From positions 2,867,001 through 2,931,000 of the forward strand of contig CP136010.1 in assembly GCA_030263805.2 (NCBI GenBank): DNA of 64,000 nt. Reading direction: 5' to 3'. This document shows positions 1 to 10,534 of the stretch, piece by piece. Both the position numbers and the translations under genes were made by a program. Source of the stretch: Pseudomonas sp. FeN3W. GTDB lineage: Bacteria; Pseudomonadota; Gammaproteobacteria; Pseudomonadales; Pseudomonadaceae. How positions within the stretch are numbered: position 1 is the stretch's first letter; the number at the start of each line of letters is the position of its first letter. A model generated the notes under the pieces. The model was not told where the DNA came from. It worked only from the letters and a program-made list of their open reading frames with translations, and did no database searches.

Positions 1-1
1 G

Positions 2-1381
2 TTGCAGGTCGCATTCATCCTCTATTTCCTGCTGCTCAACGGCATGTATCTGCTGCTCAACCTGCTGTCGATGGCCAGCCTGATGGGCTATATCCGCCAG
101 CGCGCGGAAACCGGCGAGCTGGCGCCCTATCTCGGCGTCGAACCACCGGTGTCGGTGCTCATGCCGGCCTTCAACGAGGAAGCGACGATCCGCACCTCGG
201 TGCGCTCGATGCTGCAGCTGCAATACCCCGAGTTCGAGATCGTGGTGATCAATGATGGGTCGAAGGACAACACGCTCGCCGTGCTGATCGAGGAATTCGA
301 CCTGGTGCCGCACCCCGAGCCGTTACGCCAGGCGGTGGCTCATCAACCGGTGCAGGCCATCTACCGCTCGCGCCGCTACGCCAACCTGCGCGTGGTGGAC
401 AAGGCCAACGGCGGCAAGGCCGATGCGTTGAATGCCGGTATCAATGCCGCGCGCTACGGCCTGTTCTGTGGCGTCGATGCCGACTCGATCCTGCAGCGCG
501 ACAGCCTGCTGCGCGTGGTGCAGCCCTTCCTCGAGGACGAGCGCACCATTGCCGCGGGCGGCACGGTGCGTATCGCCAATGGCTCGCAGGTGCGTGGCGG
601 CTTTCTGATCCAGGCCGGGCTGCCACGCAACTGGCTGGCGCGCTTCCAGATCGTCGAGTACCTGCGCGCCTTTCTCTTCGGCCGCCTCGGCTGGTCGCCG
701 CTCAATGCCGTGCTGATCATTTCCGGTGCCTTCGGCCTGTTCGACCGCGAACGGGTGATGGCGATCGGCGGCTATCGCACCGATACCGTCGGCGAGGACA
801 TGGAGCTGGTGGTGCGGCTGCACCGTTATCATCGCGAGAAGCGCATCCCCTACCGCATCCGCTACCTGCCCGATCCAATCTGCTGGACCGAATGCCCGGA
901 AGACCTCGGCACTCTCGGCCGCCAGCGCAGCCGCTGGCAACGCGGCCTGGCGGAAAGCCTGAGCCGCCATGCGCGGCTGGCCTTCAGTCGGCGTGGCGGC
1001 ACGCCGGGTTGGCTGGCCTGGCCGTTCATGACACTGTTCGAATGGGTCGGCCCGCTGATCGAGCTGGTCGGCTACGGCTTCATGCTCGCCGGGTTCGCCT
1101 TCGGGGTGGTGTCCTACGCGGCGCTGGCGGCCTTCCTGCTGGTGGCGATTGGCATGGGCATTCTGCTATCGGTCAACGGCCTGCTGCTGGAGACCATGTC
1201 CTTCCGCGTCTACAACCGCCGGCGCGACATGCTGCAGCTGTTTCTGATGGCCGTGCTGGAGAACTTCGGCTACCGCCAGCTGAACACCGTCTGGCGCTGC
1301 CGTGGGCTCTGGCAATGGTTCTCCCGGCGCAAGCACCAGTGGGGCGCGATGCGCCGCAGCGGGCAGTGGGGGCAAAGCTAG
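2..1381 (+). CDS. Membrane-bound GT2 family glycosyltransferase (5' end at window edge)
   Basis: Processive-type inverting glycosyltransferase, probably using a nucleotide sugar at the inner membrane. An N-terminal hydrophobic helix (residues 1-30) precedes a GT-A domain. It has the PAFNEE entry at about 55, INDGSKDN at about 85, NGGKADALN at about 137, the DAD metal site at about 158, GEDMEL at about 262 and the QRSRW (QxxRW) product-site motif at about 308. Two or three membrane helices follow at roughly 335-400. This architecture resembles polysaccharide synthases of the PgaC/BcsA type, but acceptor and product cannot be told. The only visible start is a TTG at the very edge, so the true start may lie upstream. 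It converges on the aldehyde dehydrogenase gene. Confidence 0.8.
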   Translation: MQVAFILYFLLLNGMYLLLNLLSMASLMGYIRQRAETGELAPYLGVEPPVSVLMPAFNEEATIRTSVRSMLQLQYPEFEIVVINDGSKDNTLAVLIEEFDLVPHPEPLRQAVAHQPVQAIYRSRRYANLRVVDKANGGKADALNAGINAARYGLFCGVDADSILQRDSLLRVVQPFLEDERTIAAGGTVRIANGSQVRGGFLIQAGLPRNWLARFQIVEYLRAFLFGRLGWSPLNAVLIISGAFGLFDRERVMAIGGYRTDTVGEDMELVVRLHRYHREKRIPYRIRYLPDPICWTECPEDLGTLGRQRSRWQRGLAESLSRHARLAFSRRGGTPGWLAWPFMTLFEWVGPLIELVGYGFMLAGFAFGVVSYAALAAFLLVAIGMGILLSVNGLLLETMSFRVYNRRRDMLQLFLMAVLENFGYRQLNTVWRCRGLWQWFSRRKHQWGAMRRSGQWGQS

Positions 1382-1399
1382 CTGAACGCTCAGAAAACC

Positions 1400-1474
1400 G
1401 TAGGGTGGATCACGCTTCATCGATCCACCATGGCTGTGCGACAAGGTGGATGTAAAAAGCGACATCCACCCTAC
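1400..1474. repeat. Palindromic repeat, GTAGGGTGGA type (copy 1)
   Basis: The arms GTAGGGTGGAT and ATCCACCCTAC face each other around a centre that holds a second nested GATCCACC/GGTGGATG pair. The element sits between two convergent stop codons, so its hairpin could end transcription from both sides. A related copy lies at 8282-8389. Confidence 0.7.
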
Positions 1475-1482
1475 GGATGACG

Positions 1483-2976
1483 TCAGAGCTGAATCCAGGT
1501 CGCCTTCAGCTCGGTGTACTTGTCGAAGGCGTGCAGCGACTTGTCGCGACCATTGCCGGACTGCTTGAAGCCGCCGAACGGCGCCGTCATGTCGCCGCCG
1601 TCGTACTGGTTGACCCACACGCTGCCGGCGCGCAACGCCCGCGCGGTGCGGTGCGCTTTGGACAGGTCGGCGGTCCATACGGCCGCAGCCAGGCCGTAGG
1701 GCGTGTCGTTGGCGATCGCCACCGCTTCCTCTGCGCTGTCGAAGGTGATCACCGAGAGCACCGGGCCGAAGATTTCCTCCTGAGCGATCTTCATCGCGTT
1801 GCTCACGCCATCGAAGATGGTCGGCTCGACGTACAGCCCGCCGGTTTCCTCCAGCGTACGCTGGCCGCCGATCAGCACCTGCGCTCCCGCCTCGCGACCG
1901 GCGTCGATATAGCCGAGCACGGTATTGAGCTGCTGGGTATCCACCAGCGCGCCGACGTTGGTCGCCGGGTCCAGCGGATTGCCCGGCTTCCAGCCCTTGA
2001 GCGCCTCGACCACCATCGGCAGGAAGCGCTCCCTGATCGAACGCTCCACCAGCAGCCGCGAGCCGGCGGTGCAGACCTCGCCCTGGTTAAAGGCGATTGC
2101 GCCAGCCGCGGCTTGCGCTGCCGCCTGCAGGTCGGGCGCGTCGGCGAAAACGATGTTCGGGCTCTTGCCTCCGGCCTCCAGCCAGACGCGCTTCATGTTC
2201 GATTCGCCGGCATAGATCATCAGCTGCTTGGCGACCCGCGTGGAACCGGTGAACACTAGGGTATCGACGTCCATGTGCAGCGCCAGCGCCTTGCCGACGG
2301 TGTGGCCGTAGCCCGGCAGGACGTTGAGCACGCCGGCCGGGATGCCGGCATCGATCGCCAGCTGGGCGATGCGGATGGCGGTCAGCGGCGACTTCTCGGA
2401 GGGCTTGAGCACCACCGAGTTGCCGGTGGCCAGCGCCGGGCCGAGCTTCCAGCAGGCCATCATCAGCGGGAAATTCCACGGCACGATGGCCGCCACCACG
2501 CCGACCGGCTCGCGGGTAACCAGGCCCAGCTGGTCATGGGGCGTGGCCGCCACCTCGTCGTAGATCTTGTCGATCGCCTCGCCGCTCCAGCGCAGCGCCC
2601 GCGCGGCGCCGGGGATGTCCACCGCCAGCGAGTCGCCGATCGGTTTGCCCATGTCGAGGGTTTCCAGCAGCGCCAGCTCCTCGCGGTTGGCTTCCAGCAG
2701 ATCGGCGAAGCGGATCATTACCGCCTTGCGCTTGACCGGTGCCAGTCGCGACCAGCTGCCGGCCTCGAATGCAGCACGGGCGCTGGCCACCGCACGCTCG
2801 GCATCGGCCTGGTCGCAGCTGGCGACCTGCGCCAGCAGCCGTCCGTCCACCGGGCTGATGCAGTCGAACTGGCCACCGTCCACCGCGGCGCAATATCCAC
2901 CCTGGATAAAGGCGCGACCTTCGATGTGCAGGTCGCGGGCACGCTGTTGCCAGTCGGCGAGGGTCAGGGTGGGCAT
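1483..2976 (-). CDS. kauB: NAD(P)-dependent aldehyde dehydrogenase, KauB/PuuC type
   Basis: 497 aa, full length for the ALDH superfamily. It should oxidise an aminoaldehyde such as 4-guanidinobutyraldehyde or gamma-glutamyl-aminobutyraldehyde to the acid, in the cytoplasm. Visible motifs are PWNFP (oxyanion Asn, about 167), FTGSTRVAK for the cofactor (about 243), LEAGGKSPN with the general-base Glu (about 267), and GEVCTAG with the catalytic Cys (about 300). A GAGAGGAT ribosome site precedes the ATG. It is divergent from a class III transaminase, the same pairing as kauB and gabT2 in P. aeruginosa as I recall it, which supports a polyamine or arginine catabolic role. The exact substrate is inferred. 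Confidence 0.85.
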   Translation of the reverse strand: MPTLTLADWQQRARDLHIEGRAFIQGGYCAAVDGGQFDCISPVDGRLLAQVASCDQADAERAVASARAAFEAGSWSRLAPVKRKAVMIRFADLLEANREELALLETLDMGKPIGDSLAVDIPGAARALRWSGEAIDKIYDEVAATPHDQLGLVTREPVGVVAAIVPWNFPLMMACWKLGPALATGNSVVLKPSEKSPLTAIRIAQLAIDAGIPAGVLNVLPGYGHTVGKALALHMDVDTLVFTGSTRVAKQLMIYAGESNMKRVWLEAGGKSPNIVFADAPDLQAAAQAAAGAIAFNQGEVCTAGSRLLVERSIRERFLPMVVEALKGWKPGNPLDPATNVGALVDTQQLNTVLGYIDAGREAGAQVLIGGQRTLEETGGLYVEPTIFDGVSNAMKIAQEEIFGPVLSVITFDSAEEAVAIANDTPYGLAAAVWTADLSKAHRTARALRAGSVWVNQYDGGDMTAPFGGFKQSGNGRDKSLHAFDKYTELKATWIQL

Positions 2977-3165
2977 GGTGCATCCTCTCTGTCAGATCTT
3001 CGGACTGTGGAAAAGGCACCCTAAACCAGCGGTGCGGACCCTATCAATATTTTTTACGAACGGCCGGCCAATCGCCTTGTTTTGTTCGTTTTATTAAACA
3101 TAGACTCGATGAAAACCCTGCGGCTCGCTGCCGCAGCATAGTTGCTCGCCACCCGGAGCCAGCCC

Positions 3166-4491
3166 ATGTCCCAGGATTTCCATCCCAACGCCTCGCCTGA
3201 TCACTTCTGGATGCCCTTCACCGCCAACCGCCAGTTCAAGGCCACGCCGCGTCTGCTGGAGAGCGCCGAGGGCATGTACTACACGGCGAGCGACGGCCGT
3301 CAGGTGCTCGACGGCACCGCCGGGCTCTGGTGCTGCAATGCCGGCCATGGGCGCCGCGAAATCAGCGAGGCGGTGAGCAAGCAGATCGCCAAGATGGATT
3401 TCGCCCCGACCTTCCAGATGGGCCATCCGCTGCCCTTCGAGCTGGCGGAGAAGCTCGCCACCATCAGCCCCAAAGGCCTGAACCGGGTGTTCTTCACCAA
3501 CTCCGGATCGGAATCAGCCGATACCGCGCTGAAGATCGCTCTGGCTTATCAGCGTGCCATCGGTCAGGGCTCGCGCACGCGGCTGATCGGCCGCGAGCTG
3601 GCCTATCACGGCGTCGGCTTCGGTGGCATGTCGGTCGGCGGCATGGCCAACAACCGCCGCGCCTTCGGCCCGATGCTGCCGGGTGTCGATCATCTGCCGC
3701 ACACCCTCGATCTGCAGCGCAATGCCTTCAGCCGCGGCCTGCCGGAGCATGGCGTGGAGCACGCCGATGAACTGGAACGACTGGTGACGCTGCATGGTGC
3801 GGAGAACATCGCCGCGGTGATCGTCGAGCCAATGTCCGGCTCGGCCGGGGTGATCCTGCCGCCGGTGGGCTATCTGCAGCGGCTGCGCGAGATCACCGCC
3901 AGGCACGGCATCCTGCTGATCTTCGATGAGGTCATCACCGGCTTCGGTCGCGTCGGCGAAGCCTTCGCCGCGCAGCGCTGGGGCGTCACGCCGGACATCC
4001 TCACCTGCGCCAAGGGGCTGACCAACGGCGCGATCCCCATGGGCGCGGTGCTGGTCGCCGACCACCTGTTCGATGCGTTCATGAACGGGCCGGAAAGCGT
4101 CATCGAGTTCTTCCACGGCTACACCTACTCAGGGCATCCGGTGGCCTGCGCGGCGGCGCTGGCGACCCAGCAGATCTATCAGCAGGAAAACCTGTTCCAG
4201 AAGGCCATCGACCTGGAGCCCTACTGGCAGGAAGCGCTGTTCAGCCTCAGGGACCTGCCCAACGTGATCGACATCCGCACGGTCGGGCTGGTCGCGGGTA
4301 TCCAGTTCGCCGCCCATGCCGATGGCGTCGGCAAGCGCGGTTACGAGATGTTCCGCGAGTGCTTCGAGAAGGGCCTGCTGGTACGCGCCAGCGGCGACAC
4401 CATTGCGCTGTCGCCGGCGCTGATCGTCGAGAAACCGCAGATCGACACGATGATCGCGCAGCTCGCCGATGGCATCCGCCAAGCCGGCTGA
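3166..4491 (+). CDS. gabT2: Class III pyridoxal-phosphate omega-amino acid:pyruvate transaminase
   Basis: 441 aa, fold-type I PLP enzyme that moves the terminal amino group of a diamine or omega-amino acid (beta-alanine, GABA or putrescine type) to pyruvate. Seen in sequence: SGSESADTALK (phosphate-binding turn, about 118), the IFDEVITGFGR motif with the PLP-ring Asp (about 255) and CAKGLTNG with the Schiff-base Lys at residue 283. An in-frame start exists 24 nt upstream, but ATG at 3166 has the better ribosome site (CGGAGCC) and fits the family length. The 189-bp gap to the divergent dehydrogenase is AT-rich and presumably holds both promoters. The symbol rests on synteny with P. aeruginosa; substrate preference is not proven. 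Confidence 0.8.
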   Translation: MSQDFHPNASPDHFWMPFTANRQFKATPRLLESAEGMYYTASDGRQVLDGTAGLWCCNAGHGRREISEAVSKQIAKMDFAPTFQMGHPLPFELAEKLATISPKGLNRVFFTNSGSESADTALKIALAYQRAIGQGSRTRLIGRELAYHGVGFGGMSVGGMANNRRAFGPMLPGVDHLPHTLDLQRNAFSRGLPEHGVEHADELERLVTLHGAENIAAVIVEPMSGSAGVILPPVGYLQRLREITARHGILLIFDEVITGFGRVGEAFAAQRWGVTPDILTCAKGLTNGAIPMGAVLVADHLFDAFMNGPESVIEFFHGYTYSGHPVACAAALATQQIYQQENLFQKAIDLEPYWQEALFSLRDLPNVIDIRTVGLVAGIQFAAHADGVGKRGYEMFRECFEKGLLVRASGDTIALSPALIVEKPQIDTMIAQLADGIRQAG

Positions 4492-4516
4492 AAGACCGGC
4501 CCTCACGTAGGTGGGC

Positions 4517-4612
4517 GTAGGTTGGGTTGAGCGCAGCGAAGCCCAACGATGTGCCAGGCAACGCTTCGGCATGAGTTGGGCTTCGGCGCTGCGCGCCTCA
4601 ACCGCAACCTAC
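4517..4612. repeat. Palindromic repeat, GTAGGTTGGGTTGAG type (copy R1)
   Basis: The left arm GTAGGTTGGGTTGAGCGCAG is mirrored by a right arm ending CTCAACCGCAACCTAC, with internal AAGCCCAAC and GTTGGGCTT arms, giving a long imperfect cruciform. It fills the convergent gap between the transaminase and znuA. Four more copies lie at 13325-13438, 13486-13600, 19077-19187 and 19309-19419. Confidence 0.75.
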
Positions 4613-4624
4613 AGGTCATGGGTG

Positions 4625-5659
4625 TTACAGCGATTCCAGGCAGTCGGCCAGGGTATCGCCCAAACCTTCGAGCAGCTGTTCGTAACCTTTGGCGTCCGTC
4701 GGCAAGCCGATGCCCAGCACATCCAGTTCCGCCATCTTCACCGGCAACCCGGCAGTCAGGGTTTCGGCCAGACGCGGACGCGCCGGCGGTTCGCTGAACA
4801 CGCAGCTCGGCCCGGCCTGCTGCAGCCGCTCGCGCATCGCCGCCACATGCCGGGCGCCGGGTTGCGACTCGCCACCGGCACTGAACACGCCGGCGTGGCG
4901 CAGACCGTAAGCCGCCTCGAAGTAGTCGTAGGCCTCGTGGAAAACGAAGAATGGCTTGTTCTGCACCTGGTTGAAGCGCTGCTTGAGGCGTGTGTCGAGG
5001 GCCTCGATGCGCCGGGCGAAGGCCGCCGAGTTGGCCTGATAGCGCTGTGCATTGGCCGGATCGGCGACGGCCAGGTCAGCCGCCATGCGCTCGGCGATGA
5101 TCAGCGCATTGGCCGGCAGCAGCCACAGGTGCGCATCGAGCGTGCCCGGGCGATGGTCGTGGTCGTGCTCGTCGGCATGGGCGGTCTCGCCATGCGCGGC
5201 CTCTTCATGCCCGTGAGCATCATGGTCATGGCCGTCGTGATCGTCGTGATCGTCGTGATCGTCGTGATCGTCGTGATCGTGATGCTCAGCCGCGTCATGC
5301 ACGTGCGCATCGCCAAAACGACGCAGGGTCAGCTTCGGCAGGTCCTGCACCGCCACGGTCGTGCCTTCGCGAGCGCTCAGCGCGCGCGGCAGGAAGCTCT
5401 CCAGATCCGGACCGATCCAGTAGAACAGCTCAGCATCGCGGATGCGCCGTACGTCGGACGGACGCAGCGAATAATGATGCGCCGAAGCGCTGGCAGGCAG
5501 CAGCACATCAGGCTCACCGACACCATCCTGCACGGCCGCAGCGATCAGCTGCAGCGGCTTGATGCTGGTCAGCACACGAACCTCGGCGTGGGCGGACGCG
5601 GCGCCGGCAACCAGCGCCGCCAACAAGGGAAGAGAGAAAAGACGATTCACGGGCGTCAC
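4625..5659 (-). CDS. znuA: Zinc ABC transporter, periplasmic zinc-binding protein
   Basis: 344 aa cluster A-I (ZnuA/TroA) binding protein that captures periplasmic Zn(II) for ZnuBC. A signal peptide with a SAHA cleavage zone is followed by the first lobe, where the binding His lies in SASAHHYSLRPSD (about 68). A long acidic His-rich loop follows at about 117-170 (HDDHDD repeats, then HGHDHDAHGHEE), and the second lobe carries FVFHEAYDYF. The loop is encoded by a 9-bp tandem repeat. The start is either of two GTG codons 9 nt apart, and no strong ribosome site distinguishes them. It is divergent from zur across a 55-bp gap holding a Zur box. Confidence 0.93.
   Translation of the reverse strand: MTPVNRLFSLPLLAALVAGAASAHAEVRVLTSIKPLQLIAAAVQDGVGEPDVLLPASASAHHYSLRPSDVRRIRDAELFYWIGPDLESFLPRALSAREGTTVAVQDLPKLTLRRFGDAHVHDAAEHHDHDDHDDHDDHDDHDGHDHDAHGHEEAAHGETAHADEHDHDHRPGTLDAHLWLLPANALIIAERMAADLAVADPANAQRYQANSAAFARRIEALDTRLKQRFNQVQNKPFFVFHEAYDYFEAAYGLRHAGVFSAGGESQPGARHVAAMRERLQQAGPSCVFSEPPARPRLAETLTAGLPVKMAELDVLGIGLPTDAKGYEQLLEGLGDTLADCLESL
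5234..5278. repeat. 9-bp tandem repeat inside znuA (five units)
   Basis: Five perfect copies of GTCGTGATC in a row, encoding Asp-Asp-His units on the complementary strand. Because the unit is three codons, slippage would change the length of the metal-binding loop without breaking the frame. Confidence 0.9.
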
Positions 5660-5670
5660 TCGTACGGAGG

Positions 5671-5693
5671 GAATTGGTACATAATAACGTCTC
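5671..5693. promoter_or_regulatory. Zur box between znuA and zur
   Basis: This 23-bp stretch matches the gammaproteobacterial Zur operator (GAAATGTTATA-N-TATAACATTTC) at 16 of 22 defined positions, including the right-hand ATAAC core. It lies in the short gap between the divergent znuA and zur starts, so one bound dimer pair could repress both directions when zinc is plentiful. The match was made by eye; binding is inferred. Confidence 0.75.
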
Positions 5694-5714
5694 TACCCCA
5701 ACACGTCGCCGCTC

Positions 5715-6200
5715 ATGTCCAAGACCCCGCTGGCCTGTACGCCCCACGACCATGACCATTGCGTCAGCCACGCGCTGGCCGAAGCCGATAGCCTCTGCGC
5801 GCGCCAGGGCGTGCGCCTGACCGCCCTGCGCAAGCGCGTGCTGGAGCTGGTCTGGCAGAGCCACAAGCCGCTCGGCGCCTACGACATCCTCGCCGTGCTG
5901 AGCGAGCAGGACGGCCGCCGCGCCGCACCACCCACCGTCTACCGCGCGCTGGATTTCCTGCTGGAGAACGGCCTGGTGCATCGCATCGCATCGCTCAACG
6001 CCTTCATCGGCTGCAACCATCCGGAGCATCCGCACCAGGGCCAGTTCCTCATCTGCCGTCATTGCCACACCGCCATCGAGCTGGAGCGCCCGGCCATCGC
6101 CGAGGCCATCGACGCCGCCGCCGGCAGCGTCGGCTTCACCGTCGAGGGGCAGACCGTGGAAGTGGTCGGCCTCTGCTCGAACTGCCGGGAAGCCGCATGA
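5715..6200 (+). CDS. zur: Zinc uptake regulator Zur (Fur family)
   Basis: 161 aa winged-helix repressor that senses cytoplasmic zinc. The DNA-binding domain covers residues 25-95 (RQGVRLTALRKRVLELVW, then PTVYRALDFLLENGLVHRI). The dimerisation domain has the metal-binding HPEHPHQGQF segment (about 100) and the structural Zn site formed by CRHC and CSNC pairs. An N-terminal CxPHDHDHC stretch adds further possible ligands. The stop overlaps the znuC start (ATGA), so the regulator is translationally coupled to the transporter it controls. The Zur box upstream implies autoregulation. Confidence 0.93.
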   Translation: MSKTPLACTPHDHDHCVSHALAEADSLCARQGVRLTALRKRVLELVWQSHKPLGAYDILAVLSEQDGRRAAPPTVYRALDFLLENGLVHRIASLNAFIGCNHPEHPHQGQFLICRHCHTAIELERPAIAEAIDAAAGSVGFTVEGQTVEVVGLCSNCREAA

Positions 6201-6970
6201 GCGAGGTGCTGCTGCGGCTGGATGACATCCACGTGCGCTTCGCCAGCCAGAACGTGCTGGAAGGCGCGCAACTGCAGGTGCATCGCGGCGAGATCGTCAC
6301 CCTGATCGGCCCCAACGGCGCCGGTAAGACCACGCTGGTGCGCGCCGTACTCGGCCTGCTGAAACCCGATCGCGGCCAGGTCTGGCGCAAGCCGAAGCTG
6401 CGCGTCGGCTACATGCCGCAGAAGCTGCACGTCGATGCCACCCTGCCGCTGTCGGTACTGCGTTTCCTGCGCCTGGTGCCCGGTGTCGACCGCGCCCGCG
6501 CCCTGGCAGCGTTGGACGAAGTGGGGGCCGAGCATGTCATCGACAGCCCGCTGCAGAAGATTTCCGGCGGCGAGATGCAGCGCGTGCTGCTCGCCCGCGC
6601 GCTGCTGCGCGAGCCCGAACTACTGGTGCTGGACGAACCGGTGCAGGGTGTCGACGTCGCCGGCCAGGCCGAGCTGTACCGGTTGATCGGTGTGTTGCGC
6701 GACCGCTACGGCTGCGGCGTGCTGATGGTCTCCCACGACCTGCACCTGGTGATGAGTGCCACCGATCAGGTGGTCTGCCTGAACCGCCACGTCTGCTGCT
6801 CGGGGCACCCGGAACAGGTCAGCAGCGACCCGGCCTTCGTCGAGCTGTTCGGTCAGGATGCACGCAGCCTGGCGATCTACCACCACCAGCACGACCACAG
6901 CCACGATCTGCACGGCAGCGTGGTGACCGGAAAGCCCCACGTCCACGGCCCCGACTGTAAACACGGATAG
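6197..6970 (+). CDS. znuC: Zinc ABC transporter ATP-binding protein
   Basis: 257 aa ABC ATPase that powers Zn(II) import through ZnuB. It shows Walker A GPNGAGKTT (about 38), the Q-loop MPQKL (about 75), signature SGGEMQR (about 122), Walker B LLVLDEP (about 142) and the switch His in MVSHDLH (about 178). The last 30 residues form a His-rich tail (HHQHDHSHDLH, then HVHGPDCKHG) outside the ATPase fold. That tail could bind metal at the cytoplasmic face. Start ATG overlaps the zur stop by 4 nt; znuB follows after 8 nt. Confidence 0.93.
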   Translation: MSEVLLRLDDIHVRFASQNVLEGAQLQVHRGEIVTLIGPNGAGKTTLVRAVLGLLKPDRGQVWRKPKLRVGYMPQKLHVDATLPLSVLRFLRLVPGVDRARALAALDEVGAEHVIDSPLQKISGGEMQRVLLARALLREPELLVLDEPVQGVDVAGQAELYRLIGVLRDRYGCGVLMVSHDLHLVMSATDQVVCLNRHVCCSGHPEQVSSDPAFVELFGQDARSLAIYHHQHDHSHDLHGSVVTGKPHVHGPDCKHG

Positions 6971-6978
6971 CCTGCGCA

Positions 6979-7764
6979 ATGCCTGATTTCCTTCTCAACG
7001 CCCTGCTCGCCGGCCTGGCCCTGGCGCTGGTCGCCGGCCCGCTCGGCTCCTTCGTCGTCTGGCGGCGCATGGCCTATTTCGGCGACACGCTGTCACACGC
7101 CGCGCTGTTCGGCGTCGCCCTCGGGTTGATGCTGGACGTCAACCTGACCCTGGCGGTGACCGTCGGCTGCGTGCTGCTCGCCCTGCTGCTGGTGACCCTG
7201 CAGCAGCGCCAGCCCCTGGCCTCGGACACGCTGCTCGGCATCCTCGCGCACAGCACGCTGTCGCTGGGCCTGGTGTCGCTGAGCTTCATGGATGACGTGC
7301 GCATCGACCTGATGGGCTATCTGTTCGGCGATCTGCTCGCGGTCGGGCCGAGCGATCTGGCCTGGATCATCGGCGGCAGCGCCCTGGTGCTGCTGATGCT
7401 GATCCCGCTGTGGCGACCGCTACTGGCGATCACCGTGCACGAAGAGCTGGCCAAGGTCGAAGGGCTGCCGGTGGCCGGCATCCGCCTGGCGCTGATGCTG
7501 CTGATCGCCGTGGTGATCGCCGTGGCGATGAAGATCGTTGGCGTGCTGCTGATCACCTCGCTGCTGATCATTCCCGCCGCCGCCGCACAACGCCATGCGC
7601 GCACCCCGGAGCAGATGGCGCTGGGCGCCAGCACGCTGGGCATCGTCGCCGTATGCCTGGGCCTGACGCTGTCCTGGTTCGAGGACACCCCGGCCGGGCC
7701 GTCCATCGTGGTCAGCGCCGCCGCGCTGTTCCTGCTCAGCTTCGCCTGGCCGAAGCGCGCATGA
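6979..7764 (+). CDS. znuB: Zinc ABC transporter permease
   Basis: 261 aa ABC-3 family integral membrane protein forming the zinc channel. About seven to eight hydrophobic helices are visible, from residues 5-35 through a final AALFLLSFAW helix. The SHAALFGVALG segment (about 42) and the TSLLIIPAAAAQR segment (about 195) are characteristic of the family. Its stop codon overlaps the start of the next gene (ATGA), so that gene is likely part of the same Zur-controlled transcript. Confidence 0.93.
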   Translation: MPDFLLNALLAGLALALVAGPLGSFVVWRRMAYFGDTLSHAALFGVALGLMLDVNLTLAVTVGCVLLALLLVTLQQRQPLASDTLLGILAHSTLSLGLVSLSFMDDVRIDLMGYLFGDLLAVGPSDLAWIIGGSALVLLMLIPLWRPLLAITVHEELAKVEGLPVAGIRLALMLLIAVVIAVAMKIVGVLLITSLLIIPAAAAQRHARTPEQMALGASTLGIVAVCLGLTLSWFEDTPAGPSIVVSAAALFLLSFAWPKRA

Positions 7765-8258
7765 CCGATCTCAAGTACCTGCGCGGCTACCCCGAGCCGT
7801 TGCTGACGCAAGTGCGCCAGCTGATTGCCGAGCAGCGTCTGGGCGACTATCTGCAGCGGCGCTATCCCGGCCGGCATCAGGTGCAGAGCGACAAAGCCCT
7901 GTACGGCTACGTGCAAACGCTCAAGCAGGAGTACCTGAAAAGCACGCCGCCGATCGACAAGGTGCTCTATGACAATCGCCTGGACCTGACCCATCGTGCG
8001 CTGGGCCTGCATACCGCGGTGTCGCGGGTACAGGGCGGCAAGCTCAAGGCGAAGAAGGAAATCCGCGTCGCCGCACTGTTTCGCGAGGCGGCGCCGGAAT
8101 TTCTGCAGATGATCGTGGTGCACGAGCTCGCCCACCTGCGCGAAAGCGAGCACAACCGCGCCTTCTACAAGCTGTGCGAGCACATGCTGCCCGGCTATGG
8201 GCAGATCGAGTTCGACCTGCGGCTGTTCCTGCACTGGCGGGAGCTGCAGGACAGCTGA
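7761..8258 (+). CDS. YgjP-like (DUF45/M48-type) metallopeptidase domain protein
   Basis: 165 aa cytoplasmic protein with the zinc-peptidase signature HELAHLRESEHN at about 121-132. The two His of HExxH and a following His/Glu would bind Zn, and the glutamate would activate water. A basic N-terminal half (residues 1-100) has no recognised domain. No signal peptide or membrane helix is seen. It starts inside the znuB stop codon, which predicts coupling to zinc uptake. The substrate is unknown, and the family is largely uncharacterised. Confidence 0.75.
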   Translation: MTDLKYLRGYPEPLLTQVRQLIAEQRLGDYLQRRYPGRHQVQSDKALYGYVQTLKQEYLKSTPPIDKVLYDNRLDLTHRALGLHTAVSRVQGGKLKAKKEIRVAALFREAAPEFLQMIVVHELAHLRESEHNRAFYKLCEHMLPGYGQIEFDLRLFLHWRELQDS

Positions 8259-8281
8259 CCAGCCGCCCGGCTGGAACTTGC

Positions 8282-8389
8282 GTAGGGTGGAAAACTCGCG
8301 AAGCGATTTTCCACGCGTCAGCGCCTGGTTTCGCCTCATGCCGGACCTGCCGCCTCATCCGCGTGGATGGCTTCAGCCATCCACCCTAC
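8282..8389. repeat. Palindromic repeat, GTAGGGTGGA type (copy 2)
   Basis: Outer arms GTAGGGTGGA and TCCACCCTAC enclose two smaller hairpins: AAAACTCGCGAAGCGATTTT on the left and GGATGGCTTCAGCCATCC on the right. It occupies the convergent gap between the metallopeptidase gene and katE and could act as a two-way terminator. Confidence 0.7.
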
Positions 8390-8398
8390 GCTGACCCG

Positions 8399-10534
<2,136 letters not shown>

